Positions 6,777 through 14,592 of a stretch of 16,511 bases of DNA are shown piece by piece. How positions within the stretch are numbered: the stretch's first letter is position 1; the number at the start of each line of letters is the position of its first letter. The stretch spans positions 1 to 16,511 of the forward strand of contig JAOZUU010000009.1 of assembly GCA_029938515.1 (NCBI GenBank), in the 5' to 3' direction. This DNA comes from Desulfobacterales bacterium. GTDB taxonomy: Bacteria; Desulfobacterota; Desulfobacteria; Desulfobacterales; QNYZ01. A program made the translations under genes and the position numbers. The notes under the pieces were generated by a model. That model had not been told where the DNA came from. It made no database searches and saw nothing but the letters and a program-made list of their open reading frames with translations.

Positions 6777-8333
6777 TTGAATAAAGCTAAAAACTGTGTT
6801 TTAACATCTGCCATGGTCAGAGACATTCTAATCGTCAGTGAGGAGCGCCAATTATTCCAGCGAATCGAAGAGATCTGTAGGCAAACCTGTGATGACAACT
6901 ATACGTTCACCTATGCCCGGAACACCCAGTCTGCGGCTGATCAGTTAAGGGAACAATCGGTCGCACTTGTTCTGATGGGTCGGCTACCCGAAGAAGAAAG
7001 CATCATCGCTTTTTTATTTTATATCTGGAACACCTTTCCTGATATCCCCATCCTCAATATGTCCGGTGAACAGGAATTTCCTGAATCACTGATGATCGAA
7101 GAAAAAGGAATTTCTCTCCCATCTTCAGACACATTGCCGATAGATGAGTGGCCGAAAACAATCGATAAGATGTTGAAGCACGAGCAGGAAGGCGGATTTC
7201 TTATTGTTAAGGATGTATCGAACTTTGCCCAGATGATCCAAAACGAGTTAAGGACCTGTACACTGCGTGTCCTCGATCATACCGACAGCCGCATGGGCAT
7301 GCTATTCTTTGAAAAGGGGGAGCTAAAGAACGCCCGACTCAAGACGGTTCAAGGTGAAATTGCAGCTTACGCATTACTGGCATGGGAAAATGTCAAGATC
7401 TTCGTCCAGGATTCCTGGGATATCTCAACGGCCAAAATCGGATCAAACCTGCAAGCCCTGCTGATTGAAAGTCAGGTCAAAAAGGACAACAAGGAAAAAA
7501 TCTATTCGAGCTCAGCCTGGATTGATGCCGCCCAGGAAGAAAAGCAAAATTATCAAAAATTACTGAATCGTATCCCGACCCCTCAAATTTCCGAAAAAGA
7601 AACGGAACCCCCGGCAACATCAACACCATCCGAATCAGGAATCGCTAAAATTCTGCATCGCCCCATGACAACAGGCACTGCCATTTTACTGGTCTTGTTT
7701 ATGATGGCCGCTTATCTGTTGAGTTCTTATATAAAAGCGTCGTTTTTCTCGCGCTCCTTGCCAATGCAGCACCCAATCACCCAACCGGTTCCTGTTACTG
7801 AAGAAAGTGCTCCACCGGATATTTCCATTCCGGAGCAACCAGAAAGCCAAGACGGGCTTTCGAGAAAAGTGCTCGAACCATTACCGGAAATCGATCAATT
7901 TGAGAAAGTACCGGAGGTCGATCAATTTAAGAAAGACGCACCGAAAACGATCTCACCCACCCCAAAAATGCTGCCGGCTAAAGAAGAAGTCATCCCTAAA
8001 GAAGCTCCCAGCCCCCAGTTGTTCACCGTTTACCTGCACTATGGACATCCTGAAAACCGCCATCTGGCCTACCAGTTGGCCGATCGCCTGATGGCCGGAA
8101 GCTTTGTCGTGCCCAGGATAGAGCAGGTCAAATATTCCGGAAATGATATTCGGTATTTTCATTCTGACGACCTGGACCTTGCAATGGAACTTAAGATGAA
8201 GGTAATCGAATTTCTAAAGGAATCCCTTCCCAATAAAGATACGGTTAAATTTGAAATGAAGAACCTGGCTAATGTCTATCCTCAAGTACCACTGGGCCAG
8301 CTGGAAATCTGGCTTAGCCTTGCCAACCAGTAG
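6777..8333 (+). CDS. Membrane-anchored protein with pseudo-receiver, DUF4388 and a C-terminal VVPxIE/YPxxPxGQLEIW module
   Basis: This protein of about 506-518 residues has four parts. Residues 14-135 resemble a response-regulator receiver (VRDILIVSEERQLFQRI), but where the phosphorylated Asp should be the sequence reads VALVLMGRLP, so phosphorylation is unlikely. Residues 138-240 match DUF4388 (PATAN-like): FAQMIQNELRTCTLRV, GMLFFEKGELKNARLKTVQGE, AYALLAW. A single transmembrane span lies at 300-318, followed by a Pro/Glu-rich linker (330-412) with a short tandem repeat. The C-terminal part (414-514) has VVPRIEQVKYSGNDIRYFHSDD and YPQVPLGQLEIWL, a module I recognise from diverse bacterial proteins but cannot name. 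The orientation would put the N-terminal half in the cytoplasm and the C-terminal module in the periplasm. The start is uncertain: TTG 6777 or ATG 6813 (residue 13), where the receiver-like homology begins; neither has a strong ribosome-binding site. A signalling or scaffolding role is inferred. Confidence 0.8.
   Translation: MNKAKNCVLTSAMVRDILIVSEERQLFQRIEEICRQTCDDNYTFTYARNTQSAADQLREQSVALVLMGRLPEEESIIAFLFYIWNTFPDIPILNMSGEQEFPESLMIEEKGISLPSSDTLPIDEWPKTIDKMLKHEQEGGFLIVKDVSNFAQMIQNELRTCTLRVLDHTDSRMGMLFFEKGELKNARLKTVQGEIAAYALLAWENVKIFVQDSWDISTAKIGSNLQALLIESQVKKDNKEKIYSSSAWIDAAQEEKQNYQKLLNRIPTPQISEKETEPPATSTPSESGIAKILHRPMTTGTAILLVLFMMAAYLLSSYIKASFFSRSLPMQHPITQPVPVTEESAPPDISIPEQPESQDGLSRKVLEPLPEIDQFEKVPEVDQFKKDAPKTISPTPKMLPAKEEVIPKEAPSPQLFTVYLHYGHPENRHLAYQLADRLMAGSFVVPRIEQVKYSGNDIRYFHSDDLDLAMELKMKVIEFLKESLPNKDTVKFEMKNLANVYPQVPLGQLEIWLSLANQ
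7884..7937 (+). repeat. 27-bp tandem duplication in the periplasmic linker
   Basis: Two 27-bp copies (7884-7910 and 7911-7937) encode PEIDQFEKV and PEVDQFKKD. They share most bases, differing at five to six positions, and keep the frame. This suggests a fairly recent in-frame duplication that lengthens the linker. Confidence 0.75.
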
Positions 8334-8398
8334 GCCGGTAATTCAACAAAATAAACAATTGATACACCTCTTTTCTCCAGTTGCGCGAGCACCTGTTT

Positions 8399-8428
8399 CC
8401 ATCGGTAAATTACAATTTATCTGGATGG
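8399..8428. terminator. Hairpin between convergent genes, possible weak terminator
   Basis: CCATC (8399-8403) with GATGG (8424-8428) and TAAATT (8406-8411) with AATTTA (8414-8419) form a two-part stem with an internal loop. It lies between the end of the plus-strand gene at 8333 and the end of the minus-strand operon at 8464. No T-run follows on either strand, so its role as terminator is only a suggestion. Confidence 0.3.
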
Positions 8429-8463
8429 ATAAGATCGTTACCTTTAGATGAAATACGAAAACG

Positions 8464-9447
8464 TTAGCATTGATGACGCGCATACACATCCGCATTCACC
8501 AGATGCGCGGGACGTTTGCCATCCAAATAATCGATGAGCTGTTCCACCACGCCTACATTCATATTGTTCATGGCCTCGGTAGTAAACGCGGCTGTGTGCG
8601 GTGTCAGCACCACATTGTCCAGTTCAAGCAGTGGGGATTCCGTGGGCGGTTCATTCTCAAAAACATCGAGACCGGCCCCGGCAATGACACCGTCTTTTAA
8701 AGCCCGGTACAGGTCCGTCTCATTGACGATCTCTCCCCGAGCCGCGTTGATCAGTATCGCCGTGGGTTTCATCAGCCCCAGTGTACTGGCATTGATCATC
8801 CCCTTATTTTCCGCGGTAAGCGGTACATGCAATGAAATCACATCGGACATTTTTAGCAACGCCTCCAGCGGCACCCGTTCAATCCGGTTTTCCGCTGCGA
8901 ACTGATCCGGCCAATACGGATCATGGGCCACGATTTTCATGTCAAAGCCCTTTGCCCGCAAGGCCACTGCGCGGCCAATGGCGCCGAGGCCCACAATGCC
9001 CAGTGTTTTTTGCCACAGCTCTATCCCCATGATCCTGGTGTGTTCCCAGCGCTTTTCCCTTAAGCTCCGGTCGCAGTAGATGATTCTCCGGGCCACGGCC
9101 AGAAGCATGGCGAAAGTATGATCAGCCACGGCCTGGTTATTCACTCCCGGTGTATTGAACACGATGGCCCCATGACGACTGGCGGCATCAATATCAATCA
9201 TGTCCAGCCCGACCCCCATTTTTGCAATCACCTTCAACTTGGGCGCCATTCCGAACAGGGCCTCATCGATCACCAGATCGTTACCGCTCAGCACGGCATC
9301 AACTGATTTTAACACTTCCACAAAATCAGGATCTTCAATCCCCGCTCCACGCATATCGACGATCTCAATCGACGGCGTGTTGATCAGCGTTTCCATGGGT
9401 CCCCTGTCAAACACACAAAACGGTCTGGACTCAATTAATAGCTTCAC
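8464..9447 (-). CDS. D-isomer specific 2-hydroxyacid dehydrogenase (phosphoglycerate dehydrogenase-like)
   Basis: This NAD-dependent cytoplasmic enzyme would interconvert a 2-oxoacid and the (R)-2-hydroxyacid. The 327 residues match the family's short form without an ACT or regulatory domain, which argues against a typical SerA. The Rossmann motif is GLGAIG at 153-158. The catalytic set is complete: Arg237 in NAARGEIVNE, Glu266 in LDVFENEP, His284 in LTPHTAAF. The substrate loop KMGVGLDMIDI is of the SerA/GhrA-like group. The start is set at GTG 9447 because AGGAG (9452-9456) lies 4 bases upstream and overlaps the stop codon of the thiolase gene; the in-frame TTG at 9462 would put this site inside the coding region. 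As last gene of the operon it could feed 2-hydroxyacids into the CoA pathway, but glyoxylate or hydroxypyruvate reduction is also possible. Confidence 0.9.
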   Translation of the reverse strand: MKLLIESRPFCVFDRGPMETLINTPSIEIVDMRGAGIEDPDFVEVLKSVDAVLSGNDLVIDEALFGMAPKLKVIAKMGVGLDMIDIDAASRHGAIVFNTPGVNNQAVADHTFAMLLAVARRIIYCDRSLREKRWEHTRIMGIELWQKTLGIVGLGAIGRAVALRAKGFDMKIVAHDPYWPDQFAAENRIERVPLEALLKMSDVISLHVPLTAENKGMINASTLGLMKPTAILINAARGEIVNETDLYRALKDGVIAGAGLDVFENEPPTESPLLELDNVVLTPHTAAFTTEAMNNMNVGVVEQLIDYLDGKRPAHLVNADVYARHQC

Positions 9448-9450
9448 TTT

Positions 9451-9456
9451 TCTCCT
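9451..9456 (-). promoter_or_regulatory. Ribosome-binding site overlapping the thiolase stop codon
   Basis: On the minus strand the thiolase stop TAG (9455-9457) shares two bases with AGGAGA (9451-9456), which precedes GTG 9447. This arrangement is typical of translational coupling and decides the dehydrogenase start. Confidence 0.7.
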
Positions 9457-10645
9457 ATCCAATCTTTAATACCATCGCTCCGGCCGTATCCCCGGCGGCA
9501 CAGCCACCAAACAAGAGATAGCCCCCACCGTTCATGGCCACTTCCTCGATCCCTTCGATAATACACCGGCCGGCCGTCGGTCCCTGGGGATGACCGAACA
9601 CAATCGGACTGCCGTAGTTGTTAAAACCCATGACATCGATGTTGAATTCCTTGGCCAGGTAAAGATCGTTAGAGGCAAATGGATTGTGGGTTTTAATCGT
9701 CTTGACGTCATCAATGGATATCCCAGCTTTTTCCAGGGCCATACGGCACGCCGGCACTACGGCCATGGCCATAAACCCTTTCTTGGCGCGATGAAAACCA
9801 TACGACAGCACCTGAACTTCGATATTCGGATCAGTACTCAGGTCCTTGGCCTGGTCACGTGTCGTCACCAGAACACCGGCATTCCCATCTGCCGGATGGG
9901 TCTGAGCTCCGAAGGTGTGCACGCCGTCAGGGAGAACCGGCCTGAGTTTGGCCAGCCCTTCCGCGTTAGTAGGGAACACCCCTTCATCAGCCGCCACCAC
10001 GTTTGTCTTCTTTTTGGACACCTTGACTTCCACTGGAAACATGTATCGTTTCTGAAAGGCCTGGTCATCCGCCAGCGCGTCCATATATTGTTCGTAACGT
10101 CGCAAGGCCACGCGGTCACACTCTTCCCGTGTCAAACCCACCTCCGCGGCCACATTCTCGGCGGTTTGAATCATCGCTCCCTTTGCGGTGGGATCATAAC
10201 CGAAGTGATCCATGACCCAGTCTTCCGATTCGACCTGTCCACCGGGTCCCTTGACATTTGGCCAAACCGTATGAGGACCGTTTGAGCACCGGTCAACCAT
10301 CAGGCAAAACGGCTGATTGAATAATCCCGTCTCAACGCCGACACAAGCCTGATAGATACAAGTGGTGGACGTGGAACAGGCCTGCATCAATGTCACCCCG
10401 GGCATGTGACCGGCACCCATCAGATGCGCCGCCCACGTGCTCCCATAAAAGAGGTAGTGCTGGCCAACAGTCGTGCCCAGATAGAGATAATCAAGCATCC
10501 CCGGGTCCCAGTTTTTTTCGGCCAGCCAGCGTTTTGCCGTTTCGGCGCCTAATACAATGGCATTGTCATTGGCAAAACTTCCCTGCCAGCGGGCAAACGG
10601 CGAGCTGTAATATCCGCCATATGGAATGTACGCTTTGGTAAGCAT
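9455..10645 (-). CDS. Thiolase family protein (acetyl-CoA acyltransferase-like)
   Basis: This cytoplasmic enzyme of 396 residues would cleave a 3-oxoacyl-CoA with CoA or run the reverse condensation. The thiolase catalytic set is present: nucleophile Cys90 in MQACSTSTTC, His320 in KTHNPFASND (position of the usual HEAFA-like loop), His352 in FGHPQGPTAGR, and Cys382 in LFGGCAAGDTAGAM. The HNPFA loop and the diverged N-terminus (YIPYGGYYSSPFARWQG) place it outside the standard FadA/AtoB group, in a branch with SCP-x-like and aromatic-pathway thiolases. Which substrate it takes cannot be read. The ATG is supported by AGGAGG with an 8-base spacer. The gene lies between the AMP-forming ligase (separated by a 9-bp repeat array) and the dehydrogenase, to which it is probably translationally coupled. 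Confidence 0.88.
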   Translation of the reverse strand: MLTKAYIPYGGYYSSPFARWQGSFANDNAIVLGAETAKRWLAEKNWDPGMLDYLYLGTTVGQHYLFYGSTWAAHLMGAGHMPGVTLMQACSTSTTCIYQACVGVETGLFNQPFCLMVDRCSNGPHTVWPNVKGPGGQVESEDWVMDHFGYDPTAKGAMIQTAENVAAEVGLTREECDRVALRRYEQYMDALADDQAFQKRYMFPVEVKVSKKKTNVVAADEGVFPTNAEGLAKLRPVLPDGVHTFGAQTHPADGNAGVLVTTRDQAKDLSTDPNIEVQVLSYGFHRAKKGFMAMAVVPACRMALEKAGISIDDVKTIKTHNPFASNDLYLAKEFNIDVMGFNNYGSPIVFGHPQGPTAGRCIIEGIEEVAMNGGGYLLFGGCAAGDTAGAMVLKIG

Positions 10646-10664
10646 CGGTTAAACCTCCTGTTTT

Positions 10665-10736
10665 CTGAGTTTGTTTGAGTTCATTGAGTTGATTGAGTTT
10701 GTTGAGTTTGTTGAGTTAGTTGGGTTTATTGAATTT
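10665..10736. repeat. Eight-unit 9-bp tandem repeat (NTTGAGTTN)
   Basis: Eight consecutive 9-base units follow the pattern xTTGAGTTx, for example ATTGAGTTT, GTTGAGTTT, GTTGAGTTA, with degeneration toward both ends (CTGAGTTTG at 10665, ATTGAATTT at 10728). The last unit runs into the stop codon of the AMP ligase gene (10735-10737), and the array fills nearly all of the gap to the thiolase ribosome-binding site. There are no spacers, so it is not CRISPR. Such phase-regular arrays can expand or contract by slippage. Confidence 0.85.
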
Positions 10737-12288
10737 ATTTTATAGTTTCTCTTAGCTTTCGGTGCAGTATTTTACCGGTTGGAGTCCGGGGCATGTCGTC
10801 TTCCTTGATAAAAACCACTTCTTTGGGCCGCTTATATCCGGCTAAGACGTCTTTGCAACAGGCTTTGATAGTATCCTCATTGATTTGGGATTTATCCACA
10901 CCGTCCCTGGCAATAACGACGGCCACCACTTTTTCACCCCATTTATCATCGGGTATACCGATACAGGCACAGTCAAACACACATTCATGGTTGCCGACCA
11001 CTTCTTCGACTTCGCTGGGATAGACATGCTCACCACCGGTGATGATCATATTGTCTTTCCGATCGACAATCTGAAAAAAACCATCCGCATCTTTCCGCGC
11101 CATGTCTCCGGCCGAAAACCATTCCCCTTTAAAAGACGATGCCGTCTTTTCCGGCAGTTTGTAGTATTCGTCAAACAGCATAGGCCCCCTGGAATATAGT
11201 TCGCCGACTTCGCCTTGGGAAACTTCATTCCCGTTGTCATCCAGTATCTTCACAAAATCGGTTCCCAGGGTTTCATAACCGATGGATCCCAGCTTACGCA
11301 TCTGATCTTCGGGTTTCAGCACCGTGACGATACCGGCCTCGGAGGAACCGTACCCCTCGTACAAGTCTACTCCCGGAAAAAAATCCATAATGGCCAGCTT
11401 CATGCTCTTTCTCACCGGCGCCGAAGAACAAAGCAGTTTACGTATACTACCGACATCAAACCGCTTTTTTTCTTCGGGCACATCCAGGATAAGATTGTAA
11501 TGTGTCGGAATTAAAGAGATAAAAGAGATTCTCTCCATCTCGATAATTTCAAGGATTTGTTCGGCCCGAAACGATCGACCCGGATGGATATAGACGCTGG
11601 CGCCGATATAGAGAAAGGTGAAGGTAAAAAAAGTGGAATTGATATGACAAAGGGGCATGACGTTTAAACAGATATCATGCTCATTGAAATCAAAATCGAC
11701 CCCATTGATCAGGTAGAAGGCGATATGAGACGCATGCGAACGAACGACTCCCTTGGGTTTTCCGGTAGTGCCGGATGTGTAAATCAATATCCATGGATCC
11801 GTGGATGCCACCAGGATGTCCGGTTCATTTCCCGGTTTGTTAGCAACTAAGTCTTCATAATTTTGGTATCCGTTGACCGGATGCCCCACAGTAAAAAAAT
11901 TATTTAGATCGATATTATCCAGTTTTTCCCGGACGCTATCCACAACCGATGTAAATTCATCATGAACAATAATCGCCCGGGCATCGGAATTATTGGCAAT
12001 ATATTCAACATCCTTGCCTGTCAGCCGAAAATTAATGGGTACGATTACCAGGCCGCATTTGGCCGTGGCCAGATAGACTTCCACGATCTCAATGCTGTTT
12101 TCCAGCAGCACGGCCACTTTATCGCCTTTCTCAAGGCCAAGTCCCATGAGACCATGGGCCAGTTGATTCACCCGGCGGTTGACCTCGGGATAGGTAAAGC
12201 TGCGTTCGGCATCCTTCAAGGCCACCGTATCGGGATATTTCTTGGCATTCAGTTTTAAATGCTGTCCAAGGTTCATCCAGGCAGTCAA
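10735..12288 (-). CDS. AMP-forming acyl-CoA ligase (acyl-CoA synthetase family)
   Basis: This ATP-dependent enzyme activates a carboxylic acid to its CoA thioester through an acyl-adenylate. All ANL-family core motifs are present over 517 residues: P-loop YTSGTTGKPKGV at 170-181, YGSSE at 313-317, GD at 394-395, the hinge DRKDN at 409-413 with GGEHVYPSEVE after it, and the C-terminal lysine in TPTGK (Lys506). Length and motifs fit medium-chain, aromatic or fatty-acid ligases; the acid substrate cannot be told. TTG 12288 is preferred as start because AAGGAGG lies 5 bases upstream, whereas ATG 12276 would be 17 bases away. The gene begins 18 bases after the stop of the ADP-forming synthetase, so both sit in one transcript. 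Its stop codon lies in the last unit of a 9-bp tandem repeat. Confidence 0.93.
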   Translation of the reverse strand: MTAWMNLGQHLKLNAKKYPDTVALKDAERSFTYPEVNRRVNQLAHGLMGLGLEKGDKVAVLLENSIEIVEVYLATAKCGLVIVPINFRLTGKDVEYIANNSDARAIIVHDEFTSVVDSVREKLDNIDLNNFFTVGHPVNGYQNYEDLVANKPGNEPDILVASTDPWILIYTSGTTGKPKGVVRSHASHIAFYLINGVDFDFNEHDICLNVMPLCHINSTFFTFTFLYIGASVYIHPGRSFRAEQILEIIEMERISFISLIPTHYNLILDVPEEKKRFDVGSIRKLLCSSAPVRKSMKLAIMDFFPGVDLYEGYGSSEAGIVTVLKPEDQMRKLGSIGYETLGTDFVKILDDNGNEVSQGEVGELYSRGPMLFDEYYKLPEKTASSFKGEWFSAGDMARKDADGFFQIVDRKDNMIITGGEHVYPSEVEEVVGNHECVFDCACIGIPDDKWGEKVVAVVIARDGVDKSQINEDTIKACCKDVLAGYKRPKEVVFIKEDDMPRTPTGKILHRKLRETIK

Positions 12289-12306
12289 GGGTACCTCCTT
12301 TTATCG

Positions 12307-14385
12307 CTAAATCGCTATTCTCGCATCTACGGCGAATACACCTTTTTCAAAGGCCAGGACCGGGTTTAAATCCATTTCCTGAATGGCAGGAAGATCCCCG
12401 ACCAGCTTTGACAAACGACAGATGAGTTCTTCAATGGCTGCCCGGTCAACTCCTTTTTGCCCCCTGGCGCCCGCGAGCAGTGGCGCACCTTTGATGGTAG
12501 CAAGCATCTCTTTTGCATCGGCGTCGGTGACAGGGGTCAGGTTAAAGACCACATCTTTTAAGACCTCCACAAAGATACCGCCCAGGCCGAACATGATGAT
12601 ATGCCCCAATCCCTCCTCCGCTTTAGCACCCAAGATGATTTCCGTTCCACCCGGTAGATATTTCTGAATGAAAAACCGAAGGTCGTCTGCCGCCAACTCA
12701 TCCGTCATCTTTTGTACAGCCGCCCGGACAGCCCCGGCATCCTCAAGATCAACCGCCACTCCCCCCATATCACTTTTGTGGATCACGGAGGCGGCATCGG
12801 CTTTGACGACTACCGGAAAACCAATCTCTTCCGCCACTTTTGCGGCCTCAGCGGCCGAATTCGCCATGTGCCAATCAGCCACCGGGATACGATAGGCATC
12901 CAGGATACGGTATACCTCGTCGGACAGGAGCATATGGCGACCGGCGCTGGAAGCATCTGAAATGATTTTTTCAGCCCGGGCTTTGTCCACATCGGTATAT
13001 TCTTTTATCCGGCCGTTTTCCCGGGTACGGATGCGATGATATCGTACGAGGGTGGCCAGGGCGCGAGCGGCTTCTCCCGGCAAAGCAAAGCAGGGAACGC
13101 CGCCATCCTGGAAAATTCGAACCGTTTCCTTCCATTGACGACGATCGGTCATCAGATTGCAGACGATCGGTTTTTTCTGTTGCTTGCTGACTGCCACGAT
13201 CTCCCGGGCAATACTGTCGCAATCCACGAAAAACGGGGTGACAAAATTAACGAGGACACAATCGAAATGATCGTCGTCCATCATGGCGTCCAGGCAATTC
13301 CGGTAATGTTCGGCCGTGCCGGTGGCCAGTATATCCACGGGATTATGGACGGCGGCGTCCGGGTAAAGCTTTTCCTTTAGTCGTTTTTCTGTTTTTTCCG
13401 AAAGCGGCGGCAACTCCAGCCCGGCATCCACCAGAATATCTGTTCCAATCACTGCCGGGCCACCGGTATTGGTGATAATGCCCACCCGGTTACCCCTGGG
13501 GATCGGCTGAGAAGCAAATGCCACGGCCGCGTTAATCAATTCACCCTCATCCCGAAAATCAACAATTCCTGCCTTTTTAAAGATCAGGTCCGTGGCGATA
13601 TCTTCCTTGGCCAGTCCGCCGGTGTGGGAAGCAGCCGCTTGGGCCCCTTCCGCAGTACGGCCAGCCTTCATGGCCAGCACCGGTTTTTTAGTAGCCACTT
13701 CCGCGGCGACTTCCATAAACGTGGAAGGATCTCTTAACCCTTCCACGTAAGTCACAATCACCCGGGTGCCATCGTCGTCGCCCAGATAGCGGATAATCTC
13801 CGGAATGGTGATATCACAAGCGTTGCCATTGGATGCATAGATCCGCGTCCCCACACCCATGGCGGAAAATCCCTGGTGGATGACTTCCGCCACCCCCCCG
13901 CTCAGTGCCACAATGGAAATATGTCCCGGATCGGGAAAGGTGAAGGTAAAGTTACAATAGGCCCGTAATTCAGGATCCGAATTGATGATTCCCTGACAGT
14001 TGGGACCGAGTACCCGCATACCGTACTTTCGGGCCACCACCATAAATGCATCTTCAATGGCCGCCCCCTCGGGGCCTATTTCCGAAAAGCCGCCGGAGTT
14101 GATGATGATATGCTTGACGCCCTTTTTTCCACAGTCTTCAAAAGCCATGGGAACAAATTTGGCCGGGATAACCATATGGGCCACATCCACGGGGCCTTCC
14201 ACATCGAGGATGGATTTATAGGCTTTTATACCTCGAATCTCATCGGCCTTGGGATTGATGGGATAAATATCCCCCTTGTAACCAAAATCGATCAGATTTT
14301 TAATCACCCGGTTACCGATGTGGAGTTCCTTGCTGGAGGCACCGATGACAGCCACACTCCTGGGTTTAAATAAAGCGTCTAACAT
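12307..14385 (-). CDS. ADP-forming acetate/acyl-CoA ligase, fused alpha and beta subunits
   Basis: This cytoplasmic enzyme links acyl-CoA hydrolysis to ATP synthesis (acyl-CoA + ADP + Pi to acid + ATP + CoA) or runs the reverse. The 692 residues hold a CoA-binding domain (1-130, SVAVIGASS, YPINPKADEI), two succinyl-CoA-ligase-like domains (about 150-450) with the presumed phosphohistidine His254 in AASHTGGLA, and a C-terminal ATP-grasp domain (about 475-692) with FPVVVKADAASVIHKSDMGG (containing His536) and EMDLNPVLAF. The alpha-beta order is the common bacterial fusion. ATG 14385 has AAGGAG 6 bases upstream. In archaea and anaerobic bacteria such enzymes conserve energy from acyl-CoA end products. 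Here it lies next to an AMP-forming ligase, so the two may serve opposite directions or different acids. Related lysine acetyltransferases (Pat type) share the fold but carry an extra GNAT domain, which is absent here. Confidence 0.93.
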   Translation of the reverse strand: MLDALFKPRSVAVIGASSKELHIGNRVIKNLIDFGYKGDIYPINPKADEIRGIKAYKSILDVEGPVDVAHMVIPAKFVPMAFEDCGKKGVKHIIINSGGFSEIGPEGAAIEDAFMVVARKYGMRVLGPNCQGIINSDPELRAYCNFTFTFPDPGHISIVALSGGVAEVIHQGFSAMGVGTRIYASNGNACDITIPEIIRYLGDDDGTRVIVTYVEGLRDPSTFMEVAAEVATKKPVLAMKAGRTAEGAQAAASHTGGLAKEDIATDLIFKKAGIVDFRDEGELINAAVAFASQPIPRGNRVGIITNTGGPAVIGTDILVDAGLELPPLSEKTEKRLKEKLYPDAAVHNPVDILATGTAEHYRNCLDAMMDDDHFDCVLVNFVTPFFVDCDSIAREIVAVSKQQKKPIVCNLMTDRRQWKETVRIFQDGGVPCFALPGEAARALATLVRYHRIRTRENGRIKEYTDVDKARAEKIISDASSAGRHMLLSDEVYRILDAYRIPVADWHMANSAAEAAKVAEEIGFPVVVKADAASVIHKSDMGGVAVDLEDAGAVRAAVQKMTDELAADDLRFFIQKYLPGGTEIILGAKAEEGLGHIIMFGLGGIFVEVLKDVVFNLTPVTDADAKEMLATIKGAPLLAGARGQKGVDRAAIEELICRLSKLVGDLPAIQEMDLNPVLAFEKGVFAVDARIAI

Positions 14386-14459
14386 ATATGACTCCTTAAT
14401 CTATTATAATTAACGATCGTCAAATAGCGAATCGCCCCTAACCTTTAGCCGAAAACATG

Positions 14460-14587
14460 GGCGAAAGGCAGAAGGCACGAAAGCTAAGGAATATCGAGAT
14501 ATTCCGTGCTTTCGTAACGTCGCCAGACGAGATGGATCGACGGATAAAATGTGAAGTTATTTTTGCGCGAGCCCTTAGTCTTTCGCC
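14460..14587. repeat. Structured intergenic element with nested inverted repeats
   Basis: The outer arms GGCGAAAG (14460-14467) and CTTTCGCC (14580-14587) enclose a strong hairpin at 14477-14515: ACGAAAGC with GCTTTCGT and GGAATATC with GATATTCC. The hairpin shares the CGAAAG/CTTTCG theme with the outer arms. It is followed by TTTTTT (14588-14593) on the plus strand. The element fills the gap between two co-directional minus-strand genes and ends 5 bases past the upstream gene's stop. A plus-strand frame can be read through it, but it is a by-product of the repeat. It is probably a dispersed repeat that may affect the mRNA between the two genes. Confidence 0.6.
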
Positions 14588-14592
14588 TTTTT

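Noticed and set aside
9590..10285. 231-codon plus-strand open frame opposite the thiolase gene
   Set aside because: The opposite strand has all four thiolase catalytic residues; this frame is a shadow with unnatural composition.
10665..10736. CRISPR-like array
   Set aside because: The units are 9 bp, directly adjacent and without spacers, so this is a simple tandem repeat.
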